Assembly (NCBI GenBank): GCA_910588595.1
Contig: CAJUQU010000191.1
Span: 1 to 7,497, forward strand
From: an uncultured Lachnospiraceae bacterium
GTDB taxonomy: Bacteria; Bacillota_A; Clostridia; Lachnospirales; Lachnospiraceae
Length of the DNA stretch: 7,497 bases
Reading direction: 5' to 3'
Part shown: positions 1 through 5,545 of the stretch, piece by piece
How positions within the stretch are numbered: position 1 is the first letter of the stretch
Layout of the letters: the number at the start of each line of letters is the position of its first letter
The notes under the pieces: model-generated
The model's database searches: none
Told to the model about the DNA's origin: nothing
What the model saw: only the letters and a program-made list of their open reading frames with translations
Program-made: the position numbers and the translations under genes

Positions 1-1
1 A

Positions 2-751
2 AAACAACAATATGCTACCGCAAATAACCTAAATACAAGAATATCTATCCATGAAAAATACTCAACAAATAAGATGGGATTCGGAAACTGGATAATTTCG
101 AATTATAGAATTGATAAGGGAATGAAAGTTTTAGAATTGGGTTGTGGAACAGGAGACATGTGGAAGAACAGAGAGTCTTTAATTGGTGATTGTTCAAAAC
201 TAATACTTTCTGACTTCTCTGAAGGAATGGTAGCAGTTGCAAAAGAGAATGTAGGTAATTATGATAATATTGAGTATATGGTTTTGGATATTCAAGAGAT
301 ACCTTATGAAGATGAGACATTTGATAGTGTTATAGCTAATATGATGTTATATCATGTGCCAGATATATATAGAGGATTGGCTGAGGTGCGACGTGTATTA
401 AAGAGAGACGGTTCTTTTTACTGTGCGACATATGGTGAACATGGAATTATAGAGTATCTTTCAAATCTTCTTGCCGCATATGGTGTTGAAGATAATATAA
501 ATAAAAACTTTACGCTTCAAAATGGATATGAGATTTTAAGTAAGTCGTTTTTGAAAGTTGAAAAATTAGAATATGTTGATTCATTGGCAGTTACTAATAT
601 AGATGATATGGTGGATTATATTTATTCGCTTTCTAGTATGACATCGTTGAATAATGTGCCAAAACATATAATAAAGACAATTCTAATGCAGAATTTAACG
701 AATGGAATTTTAAATGTACCAAAGGAATATGGAATGTTCATAGCGTCATAG
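2..751 (+). CDS. Class I SAM-dependent methyltransferase, 5'-truncated by the window edge
   Basis: The frame is open from base 2 to the TAG at 749-751. An internal ATG at 74 is not the natural start: the residues before it (NNLNTRISIHEKYST, bases 23-67) match the usual N-terminal lead-in of this methyltransferase type, so the true start lies upstream of the window. Motif I, VLELGCGTG, is at bases 128-154 and should bind S-adenosylmethionine. Next come the acidic motif around LSDFSEGM, the DETFDSVIANMMLYHVPD region, and EVRRVLKRDG, typical of Methyltransf_11/25 folds. The C-terminus (EYGMFIAS) looks near natural. The acceptor substrate cannot be told from sequence. Base use is much more AT-rich than downstream (15 G+C of 60 at 241-300, against 41 of 60 at 2641-2700), which suggests acquisition from elsewhere. 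It is followed by gene fragments, not by an operon partner. Confidence 0.85.
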   Translation, partial: KQQYATANNLNTRISIHEKYSTNKMGFGNWIISNYRIDKGMKVLELGCGTGDMWKNRESLIGDCSKLILSDFSEGMVAVAKENVGNYDNIEYMVLDIQEIPYEDETFDSVIANMMLYHVPDIYRGLAEVRRVLKRDGSFYCATYGEHGIIEYLSNLLAAYGVEDNINKNFTLQNGYEILSKSFLKVEKLEYVDSLAVTNIDDMVDYIYSLSSMTSLNNVPKHIIKTILMQNLTNGILNVPKEYGMFIAS

Positions 752-788
752 AAATCAGCAATTTCCAGTTCATATGTCTGAAAACTGA

Positions 789-950
789 ATCAAAAACACC
801 CCAAAATGCTGCCGGGCTGATTATGCGGGTTCGGCAACAGACAGAGACGCGCAATATGATGCCAGTGCTAAACGACTTCTGGGACAAAAAATCATTTTGG
901 CACATATACTGGTTAAGACAGTAGATGAGTTTAAGGGTGTTTGGAATTGA
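789..950 (+). pseudogene. 5' fragment of an Rpn/PD-(D/E)XK nuclease-type transposase gene
   Basis: In the frame of base 789 an open stretch reads RADYAGSATDRDAQYDAS and continues to ILVKTVDEFKG (conserved part about 813-938), then leaves the family and stops at TGA 948-950. I recognise this as the N-terminal signature of the Rpn-family recombination-promoting nuclease/putative transposase proteins (PD-(D/E)XK fold) that are multi-copy in Lachnospiraceae. Intact members are roughly 300 residues or more, so only about the first 45 residues remain. No ATG, GTG or TTG start is in frame, and a TGA lies at 786-788. The catalytic PD-(D/E)XK residues, which lie further on in the family, are missing. 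This is a non-functional remnant. The family call is from remembered motifs. Confidence 0.7.
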
Positions 951-1248
951 TGCCGCTGCCATGACAACACTTCTGGCTGAAGTCGTCATGTATTGGATGA
1001 CGAGTCGCTATGCCGGAAAAAACCGCCTTGTCAAACACAGAGGGCGCTTGTTCATGACTGCGATTTCGTTGATCGAGTGTATCATCATATACGTTCAGTC
1101 ACAGTTTATAAAGCAGTGTTCGTTTCATTCCGTTATTCGGATCATGCTGCTCTTTATAGGTAGTGTTATCAGTTATTTTGGCTGTTGGTTGTGTCATGCG
1201 CAGGAACCGGGCGTAAGTATGCTTTGGTGCCTGCGCATGCGGTTGTAA
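940..1248 (+). pseudogene. 3' remnant of a polysaccharide flippase (Wzx/MOP-type) gene
   Basis: An open frame continues from the transposase fragment in a different frame. It begins FGIDAAAMTTLLAEVVMYWM, a pattern like the xGxxGAAxATLxAE segment that precedes the last helices of Wzx-type oligosaccharide flippases. After a basic loop (SRYAGKNRLVKHRGR) there are two hydrophobic segments, LFMTAISLIECIIIYVQS and VIRIMLLFIGSVISYFGCWL, matching the last two membrane helices of that superfamily. The frame could start at ATG 925, but that codon sits inside the transposase fragment and has no ribosome binding site. Full flippases have about 400-500 residues, and only about the last 100 remain. The final residues before TAA 1246-1248 are encoded by a stem-loop and may not be original. 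It could instead be the tail of another multi-pass protein. Confidence 0.5.
1195..1239. repeat. Strong stem-loop (inverted repeat) after the flippase remnant
   Basis: The arms CATGCGCAGG (1195-1204) and CCTGCGCATG (1230-1239) are perfect 10-bp complements. After one A-G mismatch the pairing goes on with ACC/GGT (1206-1208 with 1226-1228), then weaker G-U and G-C pairs toward a loop near 1214-1219. No T-run follows on the + strand (CGGTTGTAAAC) and none is obvious on the other strand, so it is not a standard intrinsic terminator. It lies about 45 bases upstream of the argH -35 box. Confidence 0.6.
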
Positions 1249-1283
1249 ACACAAATGCCATCAGATTTTTCGACAGTTCCTTA

Positions 1284-1312
1284 TTGCAACTCGCGGCAAA
1301 CTATGCTATTGT
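1284..1312 (+). promoter_or_regulatory. Predicted sigma-A promoter of argH
   Basis: A -35 box TTGCAA (1284-1289) is separated by exactly 17 bases from TATTGT (1307-1312), which is preceded by TG at 1304-1305 as in extended -10 promoters. Transcription would begin near 1319, leaving a leader of about 57 bases. A perfect 5-bp inverted repeat, TATTC (1312-1316) and GAATA (1321-1325), overlaps the -10 box and predicted start and could be an operator half-site pair. It is not arranged like the classical ARG box, so arginine control is not shown. Confidence 0.6.
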
Positions 1313-1375
1313 ATTCAAGAGAATATTTGTGGGTCTATCATTTAGGAACTTTGAGAGATCGAAAGGAGACGGAAG

Positions 1376-2989
1376 ATGGCACAGCTTTGGGGGGGCAGAT
1401 TTACCAAGGAGACAGACAAGCTTGTATACAATTTCAATGCGTCGATTTCATTTGACCAGAAGTTTTTCCGCGAGGATGTGGAGGGCAGCATGGCGCATGT
1501 GAAAATGCTTGCCAGACAGGGGATCCTGACAGAGGATGAACGCGATCAGATCACAAAAGGACTGGAAAGCATACTGAGCGATGTCGAGGCGGGGACGTTG
1601 GCGATCACCGATGAATACGAGGACATTCACAGCTTTGTGGAAGCAAATCTGATACAAAGGATCGGGGATGCAGGCAAAAAGCTTCATACCGGCAGGAGCA
1701 GGAACGATCAGGTAGCGCTCGATATGAAGCTTTATACAAGGAATGAGGTCACAGCGATCAATGATCTTTTAAAGGGATTGCTCGGCACGATCCTGTCGAT
1801 CATGGAGAAGCATACAGAGACGTATATGCCCGGCTTTACGCATCTGCAGAAAGCGCAGCCGATCACGCTGGCGCATCACATGGGAGCATATTTCGAGATG
1901 TTCAGGCGCGACAGACAGCGCCTTGACGATATATATAACAGGATGAATTACTGTCCGCTGGGGTCGGGCGCGCTGGCGGGGACGACTTATCCGTTGGACA
2001 GGGAATACACTGCACAGCTGCTTGGATTTGACGGACCGACACTGAACAGTATGGATTCCGTGGCGGACAGGGATTATGTGATCGAACTTTTGTCCGCATT
2101 GTCCACGATCATGATGCACCTGAGCCGTTTCTGCGAGGAGATCATCATATGGAACTCCAACGAGTACCGTTTCGTCGAGATCGACGATGCGTACTCGACT
2201 GGCAGCAGCATCATGCCGCAGAAAAAGAACCCTGATATCGCGGAGCTTGTGCGGGGCAAGACAGGACGTGTGTACGGCGCGCTGGTGTCGATCCTCACGA
2301 CGATGAAGGGAATCCCGCTCGCATACAATAAAGACATGCAGGAGGACAAGGAACTCACCTTTGACGCGATCGATACCGTAAAGGGATGCGTGGCGCTGTT
2401 TACAGGCATGCTCAGAACCATGCGGTTCAACACGGATGTCATGAAGGTGAGTGCCATGAAGGGATTCACGAACGCCACAGATGCGGCGGACTATCTGGTG
2501 AATCACGGCGTGCCGTTCCGGGATGCGCACGGCATTATCGGAAGGCTTGTGCTGTATTGCATCGAGAAGGATAAGGTGATCGATGATCTGTCCCTCGAGG
2601 AGTTAAAGGCGATCAGCCCCGTGTTTGAGGAGGATCTGTTCGAGGCGGTCAGCCTCGAGACTTGTGTCGATAAGCGCACGACGATCGGCGCGCCGGGACC
2701 GGACGCGTTGCGGGAGGTCATTCGGATCAATCGGGAGTATCTGGGCATCCACAGGGTTACGGTAATGATCGATGGAAGAAAGGAAGAGATCAGTGCATCG
2801 AGGGTGTTTTACGGCAAAAATCCCCGAACACAGCAGTGTAATATCAATATTATGGAGGCGGGAAGTGAGAAATGGCTGCGGTTGACGCCCTGCAAAGATG
2901 AGGAGGAAGCACGCTCTCTCACAGAAAAAGTCCGCGGGGGAGAGGTCACAGACCTGACAGTCTATCCCGCAGAGTGGAACAATATATAA
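1376..2989 (+). CDS. argH: Argininosuccinate lyase with a C-terminal extension
   Basis: Cleaves argininosuccinate to arginine and fumarate, the last step of arginine biosynthesis, as a cytoplasmic tetramer in characterised members. The ATG at 1376 has AAGGAGA (1363-1369) in front. The protein opens with WGGRF and carries the family landmarks in order: HTGRSRNDQ (residues 104-112), THLQKAQP with H156 matching the proposed catalytic acid, and the fumarase/aspartase superfamily signature GSSIMPQKKNPD (276-287), whose Ser277/278 lies on the catalytic mobile loop. The usual lyase sequence ends around residue 457 (INREYLG), close to the normal length of about 460. The remaining 80 residues to 537 are extra. 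They look soluble, with strand-like (RVTVMIDG, CNINIME, WLRLTP) and helix-like (KDEEEARSLTEKV) stretches, ending VYPAEWNNI. No argG or other arginine gene is next to it, and its promoter appears to be its own. Confidence 0.96.
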   Translation: MAQLWGGRFTKETDKLVYNFNASISFDQKFFREDVEGSMAHVKMLARQGILTEDERDQITKGLESILSDVEAGTLAITDEYEDIHSFVEANLIQRIGDAGKKLHTGRSRNDQVALDMKLYTRNEVTAINDLLKGLLGTILSIMEKHTETYMPGFTHLQKAQPITLAHHMGAYFEMFRRDRQRLDDIYNRMNYCPLGSGALAGTTYPLDREYTAQLLGFDGPTLNSMDSVADRDYVIELLSALSTIMMHLSRFCEEIIIWNSNEYRFVEIDDAYSTGSSIMPQKKNPDIAELVRGKTGRVYGALVSILTTMKGIPLAYNKDMQEDKELTFDAIDTVKGCVALFTGMLRTMRFNTDVMKVSAMKGFTNATDAADYLVNHGVPFRDAHGIIGRLVLYCIEKDKVIDDLSLEELKAISPVFEEDLFEAVSLETCVDKRTTIGAPGPDALREVIRINREYLGIHRVTVMIDGRKEEISASRVFYGKNPRTQQCNINIMEAGSEKWLRLTPCKDEEEARSLTEKVRGGEVTDLTVYPAEWNNI

Positions 2990-3012
2990 TGAGTCAATGA
3001 TTGGTGTCTGAT

Positions 3013-3369
3013 ATGATGGAAGAAGTGCAAATTGAACGATGGTTTTATACAAAACCAAATCTCATTCCAAACAAAGAAGGAAATATCGTTTTGATCTCAA
3101 AGAAATCTTTCGGACCCTTGGAAATCTATGAATGGGGAATCAATCAAGATCAGAATGCATATGAACTTTACAGCTGGCTTGAAAATGATTTTTACAAAGA
3201 CGAGAGCTACTGCATCGATATAGAAATGGAAAGGCTCTTGGAGCAGATACAGTCTGTTGTAGCCCTATTTCAGACAAACGGACTGCCGAAATGGGTGGAT
3301 TTTTACGAAACGCTCATCGAAAGACTGCGTAATGCAGCATTAAATGACCCGTTTAGGATTATAAAATAG
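3013..3369 (+). CDS. Small protein of unknown function (about 118 aa)
   Basis: I do not recognise this protein. ATG 3013 and ATG 3016 are the likeliest starts, giving 118 or 117 residues. TTG 3001 and GTG 3004 are also in frame. None has a good ribosome binding site, and an in-frame TGA (2998-3000) blocks an earlier start. It has an aromatic-rich N-terminal part (RWFYTKPN, YEWGINQDQNAYELYSW), an acidic middle, and a helix-like C-terminal half (ERLLEQIQSVVALF, DFYETLIERLRNAA). There is no signal peptide, membrane segment or cysteine pair. G+C is lower than in argH (21 of 60 at 3061-3120). It begins 23 bases after the argH stop, so it may be read through from argH. Small orphans of this look can be immunity-like proteins, but nothing here proves that. 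The long open frame with protein-like composition supports a real gene. Confidence 0.6.
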   Translation: MMEEVQIERWFYTKPNLIPNKEGNIVLISKKSFGPLEIYEWGINQDQNAYELYSWLENDFYKDESYCIDIEMERLLEQIQSVVALFQTNGLPKWVDFYETLIERLRNAALNDPFRIIK

Positions 3370-3418
3370 ATCAGTGGCACTAAAGTGTACTTGAAAATTA
3401 GGTTTATAAAATATTGTA

Positions 3419-3444
3419 TGCTGATATTAAAATCAATATCAGCA
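3419..3444 (+). promoter_or_regulatory. Perfect inverted repeat in the asd leader
   Basis: TGCTGATATT (3419-3428) and AATATCAGCA (3435-3444) are perfect 10-bp complements around a six-base AAAATC loop. The repeat ends four bases before the asd Shine-Dalgarno, so it could be an operator or an RNA hairpin next to the ribosome binding site. A TTGAAA at 3391-3396 may be a -35 box, but only weak -10 matches follow (TATTGT 3412-3417 at 15-bp spacing, TTGTAT 3414-3419 at 17 bp). The promoter itself is therefore uncertain. I see no lysine riboswitch or T-box features in this leader of about 90 bases. Confidence 0.5.
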
Positions 3445-3448
3445 GAAT

Positions 3449-3455
3449 GGAGGAG
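3449..3455 (+). promoter_or_regulatory. Ribosome binding site that fixes the asd start
   Basis: GGAGGAG lies just before ATG 3460. It favours this start over the in-frame ATG at 3385, which would add 25 residues (including KIRFIKYCMLILKS) unlike any aspartate-semialdehyde dehydrogenase N-terminus and would translate through the inverted repeat. Confidence 0.8.
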
Positions 3456-3459
3456 AAAA

Positions 3460-4545
3460 ATGAGTGAAAAATTAAAAGTAGGTATCCTTGGCGGTACTGG
3501 TATGGTAGGTCAGCGGTTCATATCGCTGCTGGAGAATCACCCCTGGTTTGAGGTGACAACGATCGCCGCAAGCCCGCGCTCCGCAGGAAAGACTTATGCG
3601 GAGGCAGTCGGTGACAGATGGAAGATGACGACACCGATGCCGGAGGCAGTGAAAGATATCGTGGTCATCAATGTCAATGAAGTGGAGCAAGTGGCTTCCG
3701 AGGTTGATTTCGTGTTCTCCGCTGTGGACATGACAAAAGAGGAGATCAAGAAGATCGAGGAGGACTACGCAAAGACAGAGACCCCCGTGGTCAGCAACAA
3801 TTCTGCGCACAGATGGACACCCGACGTGCCGATGGTCGTACCTGAGATCAACCCTGAACACATGAAAGTCATCGACTTCCAGAGAAAGCGCCTCGGCACG
3901 ACGAGAGGTTTTGTTGCCGTGAAGCCAAACTGCTCGATCCAGAGCTATGCGCCCGTTCTGACCGCATGGAAGGAGTTTGAGCCCTACGAGGTCGTTGCGA
4001 CGACGTATCAGGCGATCTCCGGCGCCGGCAAGACGTTCAAGGACTGGCCCGAGATGGAGGGCAATATCATTCCCTACATCGGCGGCGAGGAGGAGAAGAG
4101 TGAGAAGGAGCCGCTCCGGATCTGGGGCGAGATCAAGGACGGCGAGATCGTTCCCGCCAAATCGCCTGTGATCACCTGCCAGTGTATCCGTGTGCCGGTG
4201 CTGAACGGTCACACGGCTGCCGTGTTCGTAAAGTTCAGAAAACAGCCCACAAAGGAGCAGCTCATCGAGAAATTAGTGAACTTCAAGGGCATCCCGCAGG
4301 AGCTGGAGCTTCCGAGTGCGCCCAAGCAGTTCATCCAGTATCTCGAGGAGGACAACAGACCGCAGGTAAGCCTTGACGTTGACTATGAGAACGGCATGGG
4401 CGTCTCCGTCGGACGGATCCGCGAGGACAGTGTATATGACTGGAAGTTCGTCGGACTTTCACACAATACCGTGCGCGGTGCCGCGGGCGGCGCAGTGCTC
4501 TGTGCAGAGCTCCTCAAGGCACAGGGATATATCACGAAGAAATAA
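3460..4545 (+). CDS. asd: Aspartate-semialdehyde dehydrogenase, archaeal/fungal type
   Basis: Reduces L-aspartyl-4-phosphate with NADPH to L-aspartate-4-semialdehyde, the branch point to lysine/diaminopimelate, threonine and methionine. The protein has 361 residues, the usual length for this type. The NADP-binding loop GGTGMVGQ is at residues 11-18. The catalytic cysteine C158 sits in VKPNCSIQ. The substrate/acid-base region has RVPVLNGHT with H251, and the C-terminal GLSHNTVRGAAGG closes the fold. The VVSNNSAHRW and VPEINPEH segments are typical of the archaeal/yeast-like subfamily, not of the E. coli or Bacillus Asd forms. It has its own leader and a hairpin after the stop, so it appears monocistronic. 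No dapA or hom gene lies beside it. No key residue seems missing. Confidence 0.96.
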   Translation: MSEKLKVGILGGTGMVGQRFISLLENHPWFEVTTIAASPRSAGKTYAEAVGDRWKMTTPMPEAVKDIVVINVNEVEQVASEVDFVFSAVDMTKEEIKKIEEDYAKTETPVVSNNSAHRWTPDVPMVVPEINPEHMKVIDFQRKRLGTTRGFVAVKPNCSIQSYAPVLTAWKEFEPYEVVATTYQAISGAGKTFKDWPEMEGNIIPYIGGEEEKSEKEPLRIWGEIKDGEIVPAKSPVITCQCIRVPVLNGHTAAVFVKFRKQPTKEQLIEKLVNFKGIPQELELPSAPKQFIQYLEEDNRPQVSLDVDYENGMGVSVGRIREDSVYDWKFVGLSHNTVRGAAGGAVLCAELLKAQGYITKK

Positions 4546-4560
4546 AATTTTTGTTTTGAT

Positions 4561-4589
4561 GGAAAGAGCAGTGTATTGCTGCTCTTTCT
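4561..4589 (+). terminator. Probable transcription terminator after asd
   Basis: GAAAGAGCAG (4562-4571) pairs perfectly with CTGCTCTTTC (4579-4588) around the loop TGTATTG, and a G-T pair extends it. It begins 16 bases after the asd stop. The following bases (TGAATTG) form only a poor T-tract, so termination may be partial. A T-rich stretch, ATTTTTGTTTTG, lies before the hairpin, not after it. Confidence 0.55.
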
Positions 4590-4591
4590 GA

Positions 4592-4698
4592 ATTGTGGTT
4601 ATCAGATCGATCACTGCGGTGAACGGTGCGATCTTAGAAGATTATGATACCGATATCGCACCGGAACATGCCGGTATGGTTGATGTGTGGCTACTATA
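4592..4698 (+). other. Short coding-like remnant with nested inverted repeats between asd and the reductase gene
   Basis: This stretch lacks an intact gene. In the frame of 4592 it reads a protein-like segment containing EDYDTDIAPEHAGMVDVW, ends in TAG (4697-4699), and is preceded by TGA (4589-4591). G/C-rich third codon positions resemble the local genes, so it may be the tail of a lost gene. I cannot name the parent. The DNA also holds CGGTGCGAT (4624-4632) with ATCGCACCG (4655-4663), and a second, mutually exclusive pair ACCGG (4660-4664) with CCGGT (4671-4675). These could fold as alternative hairpins in the leader of the downstream gene. Neither reading is proven. Confidence 0.3.
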
Positions 4699-4707
4699 GT
4701 GCTATAG

Positions 4708-4713
4708 AAGGAG
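4708..4713 (+). promoter_or_regulatory. Ribosome binding site that fixes the GTG start of the reductase
   Basis: AAGGAG lies eight bases before GTG 4722. It supports that start over the in-frame ATG at 4644, which has no Shine-Dalgarno and would add 26 residues ahead of the Rossmann-fold beta strand. Confidence 0.75.
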
Positions 4714-4721
4714 AGGATGCA

Positions 4722-5525
4722 GTGGGACAGAAAGTGTTATTGATCGGCGGAACCGGTCTTGTCGGGCGCGCCATAAAGGACAGCCTGTCGCAGGATCATC
4801 ACATTATCGTCACAGCGGGACACCACGAAGTGGAGGGCGGCTATCAGCTGCCAGCGGAGGATTTGGATGCTCTGATCAGCATTTTGGAGAAAGAGAACCC
4901 CGATATCGTGATCTCTTCCATGCGGGGAGATTTTCAAGCACAATACCGATTTCACGAGACACTGGCTGACTGGCTGGGCGGAAAAGCAAAAAGGCTATTG
5001 TTCATATCGACTGCCAATGTATTTGACGGGGATATGTCCCAGCCGTGGACGGAGGAGGCACAGCCGAACCCCGGATCAGATTATGGAAAATACAAGAGGG
5101 ACTGCGAGGCGATGCTGGAGCATAAACTTTCCGGGCAGCTGATCATATTCCGCATCCCGTCTGTATGGGCGCCGGACTGCCCGAGAATACAGCTGCTGCG
5201 GGAGCACAGTGCGAGCAGGGAGCCGCTGGCAGCATATCCGAATGACCACGTAAATGTGACCCTCACAGACCAGGTGGGCGCGTGTGCAAAGTATGTTCTG
5301 AACCATGATCTGAAAGGGATCTTCCACATCGGAAGCCGGGACACCGTGGACTACTATGAATTTCAGAAAATGGTCTGCGACCAGCTCGAGATCCCATATC
5401 CGGTGTTTGAGCTGGAGCATAGTCCGGATAAAGTGTACCAGGCAGTCATACCCGCGCGGGCGGAGATCCCCGACGCGCTTCAATTGACCGTCCTGCAGGT
5501 ACTGCAGGCTCTAAGACAAAAATAG
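4722..5525 (+). CDS. RmlD-like NAD(P)-dependent sugar-nucleotide reductase/epimerase (extended SDR)
   Basis: A 267-residue protein read from GTG 4722. It starts with a Rossmann fold, KVLLIGGTGLVGRAI, with the dinucleotide loop GGTGLVG at residues 9-15. ISTANVFDG (S96 to G103) corresponds to the ISTDYVFDG motif of dTDP-4-dehydrorhamnose reductases. The YxxxK pair is Y121-K125 (YGKYK). FRIPSVWAP and the VNVTLTDQVG region match the substrate-side half of extended short-chain dehydrogenases. Substrate is unknown: RmlD and related epimerases act on nucleotide sugars, but no rhamnose or other sugar gene is adjacent. The protein is slightly shorter than a typical RmlD (about 290). Its stop is 20 bases before the topoisomerase start, which suggests one transcript. 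Specific naming as rfbD/rmlD is not justified. Confidence 0.8.
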   Translation: MGQKVLLIGGTGLVGRAIKDSLSQDHHIIVTAGHHEVEGGYQLPAEDLDALISILEKENPDIVISSMRGDFQAQYRFHETLADWLGGKAKRLLFISTANVFDGDMSQPWTEEAQPNPGSDYGKYKRDCEAMLEHKLSGQLIIFRIPSVWAPDCPRIQLLREHSASREPLAAYPNDHVNVTLTDQVGACAKYVLNHDLKGIFHIGSRDTVDYYEFQKMVCDQLEIPYPVFELEHSPDKVYQAVIPARAEIPDALQLTVLQVLQALRQK

Positions 5526-5533
5526 AACAGAGT

Positions 5534-5537
5534 GGAG
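5534..5537 (+). promoter_or_regulatory. Ribosome binding site that fixes the TTG start of the topoisomerase
   Basis: GGAG (within TGGAGAG) lies eight bases before TTG 5546. An in-frame TAG at 5540-5542 rules out an earlier start, and the next in-frame ATG falls well inside the TOPRIM domain, so TTG is the only start that gives a whole domain. Confidence 0.75.
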
Positions 5538-5545
5538 AGTAGAAC

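Noticed and set aside
1319..1375. T-box or arginine riboswitch in the argH leader
   Set aside because: The leader is only about 57 bases. It has no T-box TGGNACCGCG-like core and no terminator/antiterminator pair.
1185..1502. + strand frames at 1185-1502 and 1255-1455 upstream of and into argH
   Set aside because: They cross the argH promoter and start, overlap argH in other frames, and give no protein-like pattern or ribosome binding site.
1769..2530. A 253-codon open frame on the - strand
   Set aside because: It is antisense to the best-conserved part of argH. The product is full of His and Arg with no family features and has no ribosome binding site.
3385..3459. Upstream ATG of asd giving a 25-residue longer protein
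   Set aside because: The family begins with the Rossmann strand right after the ATG at 3460, which has the strong GGAGGAG site. The extension crosses a perfect inverted repeat.
3472..4212. A 246-codon open frame on the - strand
   Set aside because: It is antisense to asd, whose + frame is unmistakable. The - product is His-, Arg- and Asp-rich and of random appearance.
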